A stretch of 5,245 nt of DNA, taken from assembly GCA_003220195.1 (NCBI GenBank), contig QHRT01000480.1, positions 1 through 5,245 of the forward strand, written 5' to 3'. Below are positions 1 through 5,245 of the stretch, one piece after another. The number at the start of each line of letters is the position of its first letter. The stretch's first letter is position 1. The translations under genes were made by a program, and so were the position numbers. Source of the stretch: Candidatus Rokuibacteriota bacterium. GTDB taxonomy: Bacteria; Methylomirabilota; Methylomirabilia; Rokubacteriales; CSP1-6. A model generated the notes under the pieces. It was not told where the DNA came from. It saw only the letters and a list, made by a program, of their open reading frames with translations, and did no database searches.

Positions 1-275
1 AGCTTCTGGTACGCGGCGTTCGCGGCGATGCGATAGATCCAGCTGCCGAACGCCGACTCCCCCTTGAACATGTCGATCTTGCGGGCCACCGACCAGAGCG
101 CGTCCTGCGCCGCTTCCTCGGCATCCTCGCGCGAGCCAGTGATACGCATGGCCAGCCGGTACACCTTGTCCCCGTACGCTTCCACCAGACGGTCCGCCGC
201 GTCGGGGTCTTCGCGCCGGAGCGCCTCGACGAGCCCGGCGTCCGGGTCCATGCGCGCCTCCGTCGCCGACGTCAT
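1..275 (-). CDS. ECF-type sigma-70 family RNA polymerase sigma factor, partial (C-terminal part beyond left edge)
   Basis: This gene would encode an alternative sigma factor that directs RNA polymerase to a small regulon. Only about 91 N-terminal residues are in the window. They form sigma region 2. Residues about 29-48 (LVEAYGDKVYRLAMRITGSR) match the start of sigma2, the acidic DAEEAAQDAL segment (about 51-60) matches region 2.2, and FKGESAFGSWIYRIAANAA (about 70-88) is the typical region 2.3-2.4 ending of ECF sigmas. Region 4 is not visible. The start is ambiguous. ATG at 275 overlaps the TetR stop as ATGA, which suggests translational coupling. ATG at 251 (Met9) has a good Shine-Dalgarno GGAGG five bases upstream. 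I give the longer form. No anti-sigma gene can be seen. As sequenced, this reading frame is continuous with the upstream TetR frame because of a one-base lesion there. The ECF class is confident from region 2, but the subgroup cannot be judged from this fragment. Confidence 0.9.
   Translation of the reverse strand, partial: MTSATEARMDPDAGLVEALRREDPDAADRLVEAYGDKVYRLAMRITGSREDAEEAAQDALWSVARKIDMFKGESAFGSWIYRIAANAAYQK
257..261 (-). promoter_or_regulatory. Possible Shine-Dalgarno for internal start of the sigma factor
   Basis: The minus strand reads GGAGG followed by five bases and ATG at 251. This is the best ribosome binding site near the sigma factor start. It favours initiation at Met9 over ATG 275, which has only a weak GGTGG-like element but sits in an ATGA overlap with the upstream stop. 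Both starts may be used. Confidence 0.45.
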
Positions 276-893
276 CGCCTGCCACCCGGTTCGAACGTTC
301 CGAGATAGCGCTTCATCTCCCCCACACACTGCTCGAGCACCGTGATGTCCTTCGTCAGCTTGGTCATCAAGATCGCGCCTTCGAGCGAGGCGACCAGGAA
401 CCGCGCCGCGCGCGTCGGCTCGCAGTCCCGGCCCCTCGCGCAGCGCCAGCGTCAGGCGGTCCTGCCACGCGGAGAACACTTCCGCCAGCCGCGTGCGAAA
501 GCCCTCGTGCACGTCGGACAGCTCCGCCGCCAGATTGCCGAGCGCACAGCCGCCGACGCAGTTCGATCGCCGCTGGATCTCGACGACGCGGTCGAGAAGG
601 CACCGCACCTGCTCGAGCGGCCGGTCCTGATTGCCGGTGAAACAGGGCTCGAGTGTTCTTTCGAGAAACGCCCGGATGACCTCGCCGAGGATCGCGTGCC
701 CCAACTCTTCTTTGCTCTTGAAGTGGTAGTAAAAGTTCCCCTTGCCGACTCCGCTCTCGCGGAGGACGTCGTCGAGGCTCGTCTGCTGATAGCCGTGCAC
801 GTGCATGAGCCGCGACGCCGCGGCGACGATCGCGTCGCGCGTCGCCCGCCCGTCCCGCGTCCGAACCGTGGTCGTCGATTGAGGATTTGTCAT
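272..893 (-). pseudogene. TetR/AcrR-family transcriptional regulator, frame-disrupted near the 3' end
   Basis: This is a one-component repressor that would bind an operator DNA palindrome and release it on ligand binding. Starting at ATG 893, residues about 16-62 form the TetR helix-turn-helix (AIVAAASRLMHVHGYQQTSL, then GVGKGNFYYHFKSKEELG). The ligand domain follows, with GCALGNLAAELSD at about 115-127, a motif of the AcrR/NemR/YxaF-like group. This frame holds to about residue 154 (LALREG). After that, family-like sequence (ARFLVASLEGAILMTKLTKD, ending EMKRYLGTFEPGGRR) continues in the next frame and stops at TGA 274-272. Removing one base near 428-436 restores a 206-residue protein, a normal TetR length. 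Without that correction the frame runs on into the sigma factor. It has its own predicted promoter and operator 70 bp after nuoN, and its stop overlaps the sigma start. The lesion could be a real mutation or a sequencing error in a G/C run. Family assignment is firm; the ligand is unknown. Confidence 0.9.
426..436 (-). other. Apparent +1 frameshift site in the TetR gene
   Basis: The minus strand here is a G/C run (GAGGGGCCGGGA). Upstream, TetR-like protein is read in the frame of ATG 893. Downstream, the conserved C-terminal helices are read in the frame that ends at TGA 274-272. The offset between frames is one surplus base. The exact base cannot be fixed, but the upstream frame still looks right at LREG (codon 154) and the downstream frame looks right from about EPTRAARF. 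Confidence 0.75.
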
Positions 894-894
894 C

Positions 895-914
895 TGTACC
901 AACCAGTCGGTACA
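895..914 (-). promoter_or_regulatory. Palindromic operator, probable TetR autoregulatory site
   Basis: Perfect 6-bp outer arms TGTACC and GGTACA are separated by eight bases, and two of the four inner pairs also match (AC with GT). It therefore reads TGTACCnACnnGTnGGTACA as an imperfect 20-bp palindrome. It ends one base before the TetR start codon and covers the transcription start predicted from the promoter just upstream. A palindrome of about 16-20 bp placed over the repressor gene's own promoter is the usual arrangement for TetR-family autorepression. Binding is inferred. Confidence 0.7.
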
Positions 915-916
915 AC

Positions 917-945
917 ATTACACCGCAATCGACTCACCGCGTCAA
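917..945 (-). promoter_or_regulatory. Predicted sigma70-type promoter of the TetR-sigma unit
   Basis: On the minus strand, TTGACG (945-940) and TGTAAT (922-917) each match the consensus hexamers at five of six positions and are separated by exactly 17 bases. The predicted start site, near 910, falls inside the palindrome at 895-914 and gives a leader of about 17 nt with only a weak Shine-Dalgarno. The -35 box begins 18 bases after the nuoN stop codon, and no intrinsic terminator is evident between them. Readthrough from the nuo operon is therefore also possible. Confidence 0.65.
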
Positions 946-962
946 GCTGAGGTACCCCGAAC

Positions 963-2378
963 CTAGAAAAGTGGCGTCGCCACCCGCAGCGCCGCCGTCA
1001 CGACGGGCTTCGGATAGAGCCCGAGGACGACGACGCCGACGACGCAGAGGATCACCGCCAGCCTGAGCGTCGGCGCGAGCGCAAGACGGCCGGGTCGTTC
1101 CGGTGGCTCGATGTACATCCGTTTCGCCACCAGCAAGTAGTAGAAGAGCGCGACGACCGTCAGCACGGCGCCGACCAGCACGAGCCAGTAGAGGCCCTGC
1201 TGCGCCGCGGCCCAGAAGACGTAGAGCTTGGCCCAGAACCCCGCGACGAACGGAATCCCGCCGAGCGAGAGCAGGAAGAGCAGCATCGCGAGCGCGAGGA
1301 GCGGCGAGCGCTGCGCGAGCCCACGGAACGCGGCGAGGTGCTCCGAGCCCTCCGCACGGGCGACGGCGTCGACGACGAGGAACGCGCCCATGTTCCCGAA
1401 CACGTACGCGACCAGATAGAAGAGCACCATCGCGGTCCCCGCCGCCGTCGCGGCGGCGACGCCGACGAGCATGTACCCGATGTGCGCAATGCCGGAATAC
1501 GCGAGCAGGCGCTTGGCGTTCTGCTGGGGCAACGCCATGAGGTTGCCGGCGACGATGGTGATCGTCGCGAGCGCCGCCACGACCGGCGCCCAGAAGACGA
1601 CGCGCTCGCCCATGCCCTCGAAGTAGAGGCGGAAGAGCGCCACGAAGCCCGCGGCCTTCGGCGCCACGCTGAGCCAGGCGACGAACGGGGTCACCGCCGC
1701 TTCGTACGTGTCGGGCACCCACATGTGGAACGGGAACGCGGCGATCTTGAAGCCAAAGCCCGTGAACGCCGCGAGCAGGCCCAGCATCACGAAGGGATCG
1801 CTGGCGGCGAAGGCCCTGGCGATTCCGTCGAAGCTGGTCGTCCTCGTCGCGCCGTAGACGAAGGAGAGGCCGTACGCCATGACGGCCGACGACACGCTGC
1901 CGACGAGGAAGAACTTGAGGGCCGCTTCCACCGACGTCTCGTCCCGCTTCACGAACCCCGCCAGCACGTAGAGCGGGATCGACATCAGCTCGAACGCGAG
2001 GAAGAGCACGATGACGTCGCGCGCCGACGCGAGCACCAGCATGCCGAGCAGCGAGGCCAGGATCAGCAGGTGATATTCGCCCCGGCGACGGCGAAGGATC
2101 GGCTGTTGGAGATCGAGACCGCCGAGCAGCCCGATCACCGTCGCGGCGAGGAACAGGCGTTTCGCGAAGATGGCGAGGCCGTCGAGGACGAACGCGCCGC
2201 CGAGTGCCGCCGGGGCGGGCTCGAGGGTCATGGCGAGCGCCGTCAGGATCAGCACGCCGAACATCGCGATCCAGCCGATATGGCCGCGGTCCTCGCCGCG
2301 CGCGAAGAGGGTCGCGCCGAACACGATCAGCATCAACGCGCCCAGCCCGAGCTCCAGCGCGAACGGTGACAGGATCAT
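963..2378 (-). CDS. nuoN: NADH-quinone oxidoreductase subunit N
   Basis: NuoN is one of three antiporter-like subunits in the membrane arm of respiratory complex I. It carries protons across the cytoplasmic membrane as NADH is oxidised and quinone reduced. The 471-residue product (MILSPFALEL...VATPLF) is full length and hydrophobic throughout, consistent with about 14 transmembrane helices. Key charged residues of the family are present: Glu130 in LFLAFELMSIPLYV (TM5), Lys211 in GFGFKIAAFPFHMWVPD (TM7), Lys241 in SVAPKAAGF (TM8) and Lys384 in AGFWAKLYVF (TM12). The start at 2378 overlaps the nuoM stop by ATGA, has no Shine-Dalgarno, and is probably reached by translational coupling. The same frame is open further upstream to 2642, but that extension is arginine-rich and unlike NuoN, so it is excluded. 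nuoN is the last nuo gene seen here. The TetR-sigma unit follows after 69 bp. Confidence 0.97.
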   Translation of the reverse strand: MILSPFALELGLGALMLIVFGATLFARGEDRGHIGWIAMFGVLILTALAMTLEPAPAALGGAFVLDGLAIFAKRLFLAATVIGLLGGLDLQQPILRRRRGEYHLLILASLLGMLVLASARDVIVLFLAFELMSIPLYVLAGFVKRDETSVEAALKFFLVGSVSSAVMAYGLSFVYGATRTTSFDGIARAFAASDPFVMLGLLAAFTGFGFKIAAFPFHMWVPDTYEAAVTPFVAWLSVAPKAAGFVALFRLYFEGMGERVVFWAPVVAALATITIVAGNLMALPQQNAKRLLAYSGIAHIGYMLVGVAAATAAGTAMVLFYLVAYVFGNMGAFLVVDAVARAEGSEHLAAFRGLAQRSPLLALAMLLFLLSLGGIPFVAGFWAKLYVFWAAAQQGLYWLVLVGAVLTVVALFYYLLVAKRMYIEPPERPGRLALAPTLRLAVILCVVGVVVLGLYPKPVVTAALRVATPLF

Positions 2379-3837
2379 GGCAGCGGCAGCCGTGCGAGGA
2401 GCGGAATCGTCGCCGTGTCCACCAGGGCGAGCGCCAGGCCCGGAATCATCCCGAAGAGCGCGAGCACGCCCACCAGGAGACAGAGCGCGACCCATTCGGG
2501 GCCGCGCGCGTCCACGAGGTCGTGGAAGTGCGGCGACTCGGGGCCCCAGAAGATCTGCTTCGCCACGCGCAGCACGTAGATCGCGGTCAGGAACGTGCCG
2601 AGGACGGCGGGGATGAGCCACCACGGGCGATCGGAGCCCCACGCGCCGAGAAATGTGTGAACGCGGTCGCGATGCCGGGCATGACGCGCCCGAAGCCGCC
2701 CATGCGGAAGATCTCGCGAGAGTGCGCCTTCTCGTACACGAGCCCGACCAGCGCGAAGAAAAGTCCGGTCATGACGCCGTGGGCGAACATCTGGAACACC
2801 GAGCCGTTGAGCCCGGCCGCAGTGAGCGTCGCGGCGCCGAGCATGACGAGGCCCATGTGCGAGACCGACGAGTACGCGATCACGTACTTGAGATCCGTCT
2901 GCGCCATCGCCGAGAGCGCGCCGTAGACGACGTTGATGCACGCGATCAGGCCCACGAGCCACGCGAGGTCGCTGGCGCCGTCCGGCAAGAGGCCCATCCC
3001 GACGCGCACGACGCCGTACGCGCCGAGCTTCATCAACACTCCGGCGTGGAGCATCGACACGGCCGTCGGCGCGGACGCGTGCCCGTCCGGCGACCACGTG
3101 TGCAGCGGCCAGATGCCGGCCAGGATGCCGAAGCCGATGTAGAAGAGGAAGAACACCAAGCGCTGCACGGTCGGATCGAACGTCGTCCCCTCAAAGGCGA
3201 CGAACGAGAACGACGACGCGCCGGCGTGGACGTAGAGCGCGAAGATCCCGACCAGGATGAACGCGGACCCGAACAGGAGATACAGGGTCAGCTTCATCGC
3301 GGCGTACTCTTTCGTGCCGACGCCGGTCTCGCGGTACGCCCAGGCGAAGATGCCGCGAGGCCTCACCTCGCCGCTCGAGCCCCAGATCCCGATCAGGAGG
3401 TACATCGGCAGCACGGCCAGCTCGTAGAAGAGGAAGAAGACGAAGAGATCGAGCGACACGAACACGCCGTAGACCCCGGTGACGAGCGCCAGCAGGAGCG
3501 CGTAGAATTCCTGGCTCCGCATCGTGATCGTCCACGAGGCGAACACGCCCCCGACGATGATGATCGACGTGAGCAGAACCATCAGCAGGCTCATCCCGTC
3601 GACGCCAAGCTCGTAGCTGATGCCGAGCGGCGGCACCAGCGTGACCTTCTCGTAGAACTGGAAGCCCGCCGCCTCGCGATCGTAGCGGACGTAGACCAGG
3701 ATCGACAGCGCCGCGGGGACGAGCGTGGTGGCGACCGCGATCAGCCGGACGAGCAGCGGCCGGTGGCGCGCGGTGAACATGATCAGGAGCGCGCCGACGA
3801 ACGGCGCCCAGGTGATGATCGAGAGATACGGCATCAT
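2375..3837 (-). pseudogene. nuoM: NADH-quinone oxidoreductase subunit M, disrupted by a deletion/frameshift
   Basis: NuoM is the middle antiporter-like proton-pumping subunit of complex I. From ATG 3837 (MMPYLSIITWAPFVGALL) it reads as good NuoM for about 394 residues. It contains Glu139 in LFYELAVLPMYLLIG (TM5), the PLHTWSPDGHASAPT motif (about 244-258) and Lys270 in HAGVLMKLGAYG (TM8). After GIATAFT the frame breaks at about 2651-2662. The C-terminal part (TFLGAWGSDRPWWLIPAVLG onward, ending LLARLPLP) lies in another frame and stops at 2375. About 20 family residues are missing at the break, including the GxxGEF-type TM12 segment with its conserved Glu. Restoring 61 bases would give 507 residues, a normal length. 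A further start at 3903 lies in the hairpin loop and adds a non-NuoM tail, so it is rejected. The stop overlaps nuoN by ATGA. The lesion is either real or an assembly error; gene identity is certain. Confidence 0.95.
2651..2662 (-). other. Deletion/frameshift junction in nuoM
   Basis: The minus strand reads GCGTTCACACATTTCTC across the junction. Upstream, GIATAFT is read in one frame; downstream, TFLGAWGSDRPWW is read two bases over. Standard NuoM proteins carry about 20 residues between these points, including the transmembrane segment with the Gly-Phe-x-x-Glu-Phe motif. The frame offset requires a loss of 3n+1 bases, and 61 would give typical spacing. The junction lies in a short CA dinucleotide repeat (TGTGTG on the plus strand, 2654-2659). 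Confidence 0.8.
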
Positions 3838-3928
3838 CGCTGATCCCGAGGCGCGCCACGGCTGTGCCGGGGCGTGTCCGAGCGTTGGGGGTCTGGGGGC
3901 CATGTCGGGGCCCCCAGCATGGTCGATT
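3838..3928 (-). other. nuoL-nuoM intergenic spacer
   Basis: This 91-bp gap contrasts with the ATGA overlap at nuoM-nuoN. It contains a strong hairpin (3893-3917), a C-run on the transcript side of it (ACCCCC), and a weak GGGA ribosome site six bases before the nuoM start. I see no T-tract and no convincing -35/-10 promoter in it. Confidence 0.7.
3893..3917 (-). repeat. Perfect GC-rich inverted repeat (9-bp stem, 7-nt loop) between nuoL and nuoM
   Basis: The arms CTGGGGGCC (3893-3901) and GGCCCCCAG (3909-3917) are exact reverse complements around a seven-base loop. The hairpin would begin 11 bases after the nuoL stop on the mRNA. There is no U-run after it, so it is not a classical intrinsic terminator. 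It could stabilise or process the nuoL 3' end, set the NuoL:NuoM ratio, or be a copy of a dispersed intergenic repeat. The function is not known. Confidence 0.75.
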
Positions 3929-5245
3929 TCACCCGTTCCACCACCGTGCGACGACGATCAGGAAAATCACGCCGAAGGCGACGCCGTAGACGTAGTCCTG
4001 CGGCTGCCCGCTCTGGATCCGGCGTAGCGTGTCGCCCGCGCGGAGGCTCGCCGCGCTCAGCACGTTCAGGACGCCGTCGATGAAGTAGCGGTCGATCCAG
4101 CCGATCAGCCGCGAGAATCCCAGGAGGAATCCCCGGTAGAGCGCGCCGTAGAGCGCGTCGAGGCCGTAGCGCCGGCGGGCGGCGAAATCGATCGGCGCGA
4201 GCGCCCTGGCGATGCGCGCGGGATCGAAGGCCTGTCGCTGGTACCCGGCCCAGGCCAGCGCCATGCCGGCGATCGCCAGTCCCACCGACAGCCACGCGAG
4301 CCACGCGGGCGCGTGATGCGCCCCCTCCTCGCCCGCCGGCCCGAACGCGAAGCGCAGACCGAGCAGCACGGTCAGGATCGCGAGGATCCAGAGCGGCCCC
4401 CGCATGAGCCACGGCGCCTCGTGCGGATGATGTCCACCGGCGTGCGCCCGACCGAAGAACGTCAGCACGACTGCGCGCGCCATGTAGAACGCGGTGAGAA
4501 ACGCCGTGAGCAGGAGCATCACGAACGAGCCGGTCATGCCGGCCTCCCACACGCCGCCGAGGATGGCTTCCTTCGAGAAGAACCCGGCCAGCGGCGGGAT
4601 CCCCGCGAGCGCGAGCGTGCCGACGACGAAGACGATCGCCGTGTGCCGCATCGGGCCCGCGAGCGCGCCCATACGGAACATGTCGTTGGTCCCGATGGCG
4701 TGGATCACGCTGCCGGCCGCGAGGAAGAGCAGGGCCTTGAAGACCCCGTGGGTGAGCAGGTGAAAGAACCCCGCGTCGGCGGCGCCGGCGCCGGCCGCCG
4801 CCATCATGTAGCCGAGCTGCGAGACGGTGGAATACGCGAGCACGCGCTTGATGTCGGACTCGACGCACGCCATCGACGCGGCCAGCAGCGCCGTGAAGGC
4901 GCCGACGACCCCGATCAGCCACGAGACGTCGGGGACGAGCGCGAACAACGGTTGCGCCCGCGTGACCATGAACACCCCGGCGGTGACCATGGTGGCCGCG
5001 TGGATCAACGCCGAGACGGGCGTCGGTCCCTCCATCGCGTCCGGGAGCCATACGTGCAGCGGGAACTGCGCCGACTTGCCGACCGCGCCGAGGTAGATCA
5101 GGAACATCACGAGGCCGAGGCCGTCGCGCGGCAGCGAACCGTCTCCGGCCATGCGGAAGAGCTCTCCGAAGTCGAACGTTCCGGTCGAGACCCACAGCAT
5201 CACGATCCCGGTGACGAACCCGAGATCGCCGAGCTTCGTGATCCA
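3929..5245 (-). CDS. nuoL: NADH-quinone oxidoreductase subunit L, partial (N-terminus beyond right edge)
   Basis: NuoL is the distal antiporter-like proton-pumping subunit of complex I and supplies the long lateral helix that runs along the membrane arm. The frame is open from the window edge (WITKLGDLGFVTGIVMLW) to TGA 3931-3929, giving 438 residues. Family proteins are usually 600 or more, so roughly the first third is missing. Numbering from the edge, Lys57 lies in GAVGKSAQFPLHVWLPDAM (TM7). LIHAATMVTAGV and ESDIKRVLAYSTVSQLGYM follow, then Lys170 in THGVFKALLFLAAGS and Lys225 in GIPPLAGFFSKEAIL (TM12). The C-terminal part (YGLDALYGALYRGFLLGFSR to about residue 415, then FLIVVARWW) fits the amphipathic lateral helix and its final membrane anchor. 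All key lysines visible are intact, unlike nuoM. An internal GTG at 5203 lies inside conserved sequence and is not the true start. nuoM follows after a 91-bp spacer with a hairpin. Confidence 0.97.
   Translation of the reverse strand, partial: WITKLGDLGFVTGIVMLWVSTGTFDFGELFRMAGDGSLPRDGLGLVMFLIYLGAVGKSAQFPLHVWLPDAMEGPTPVSALIHAATMVTAGVFMVTRAQPLFALVPDVSWLIGVVGAFTALLAASMACVESDIKRVLAYSTVSQLGYMMAAAGAGAADAGFFHLLTHGVFKALLFLAAGSVIHAIGTNDMFRMGALAGPMRHTAIVFVVGTLALAGIPPLAGFFSKEAILGGVWEAGMTGSFVMLLLTAFLTAFYMARAVVLTFFGRAHAGGHHPHEAPWLMRGPLWILAILTVLLGLRFAFGPAGEEGAHHAPAWLAWLSVGLAIAGMALAWAGYQRQAFDPARIARALAPIDFAARRRYGLDALYGALYRGFLLGFSRLIGWIDRYFIDGVLNVLSAASLRAGDTLRRIQSGQPQDYVYGVAFGVIFLIVVARWWNG

Noticed and set aside
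268..304. ECF-type -35 element GGAAC upstream of the sigma gene as an autoregulated promoter
   Set aside because: GGAAC occurs at 303-299 on the minus strand, but the nearest CGTC-like -10 is about 24 bases away, not 16-17. The bases are also codons of the TetR C-terminus.
367..918. Minus-strand open frame of 183 codons over the TetR gene
   Set aside because: It is a different frame from the helix-turn-helix and from the conserved C-terminus; arginine-rich shadow.
943..966. Intrinsic terminator after nuoN
   Set aside because: Only a four-base stem (AGGT/ACCT) with no T-run follows the stop codon; too weak to call.
1338..2369. Long plus-strand open frame of 343 codons antisense to nuoN
   Set aside because: It is rich in Arg, Glu, His and Asp with no fold-like pattern, which is typical of the complement of a GC-rich hydrophobic gene. 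nuoN on the opposite strand is unmistakable.
2379..2642. N-terminal extension of nuoN to an upstream ATG at 2642
   Set aside because: The extra 88 residues are arginine- and proline-rich and read over the nuoM C-terminus in the wrong frame. ATG 2378 gives a normal NuoN start and an ATGA overlap.
2653..3843. Long plus-strand open frame of 396 codons antisense to nuoM
   Set aside because: The same charged, low-complexity composition caused by GC-rich antisense reading; no recognisable domain.
3838..3903. Extension of nuoM to ATG 3903
   Set aside because: It adds 22 residues unlike NuoM and the ATG lies in the hairpin loop.
3834..5195. Minus-strand open frame of 453 codons overlapping nuoL
   Set aside because: It is an arginine-rich alternate frame of nuoL. 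The nuoL frame carries all conserved motifs.
1..5245. tRNA, rRNA, CRISPR array, insertion sequence or phage genes
   Set aside because: No cloverleaf-like segment, regular repeat array, transposase motif or terminal inverted repeat was seen by eye; nearly all bases are accounted for by the five genes.

Overview
The window is a GC-rich bacterial chromosomal segment in which every recognisable gene lies on the minus strand, so transcription runs from the right edge to the left. The codons are dominated by G or C in third position and no AT-rich or foreign-looking island is visible. The Nuo proteins and a TetR/ECF-sigma pair fit a high-GC soil or sediment bacterium (for example Rokubacteria/Methylomirabilota, Acidobacteriota, Gemmatimonadota or a deltaproteobacterial relative). 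The window alone does not settle the lineage.

Right and centre (5245 to 963) is the distal end of a complex I operon in the standard order nuoL-nuoM-nuoN. These three genes encode the antiporter-like membrane subunits that pump protons during NADH:quinone oxidoreduction. nuoL lacks its N-terminus at the right edge. A 91-bp spacer with a strong GC hairpin separates nuoL from nuoM. nuoM and nuoN are joined by a 4-base ATGA stop/start overlap. nuoM is broken as sequenced: near 2651-2662 about 20 codons that the family normally has (the transmembrane segment with a conserved glutamate) are missing and the reading frame changes. The pieces on both sides are otherwise well-conserved NuoM.

Left (962 to 1) is a small regulatory unit. 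Its apparent sigma70-type promoter starts just after the nuoN stop, with a palindrome over the predicted transcription start that looks like a TetR operator. It drives a TetR/AcrR-family repressor gene. The 3' end of that gene overlaps by ATGA the start of an ECF-type RNA polymerase sigma factor gene, which runs off the left edge. The TetR gene also carries an apparent one-base frameshift near its 3' end (about 426-436). As written, this fuses the repressor frame directly into the sigma factor frame.

The content is mostly housekeeping (respiration), with a possibly autoregulated TetR-sigma module behind it. I do not see a new multi-gene system. The points worth a second look are the two frame lesions, the promoter/operator and TetR-sigma coupling, the nuoL-nuoM hairpin, and the missing transmembrane lysine in NuoM.
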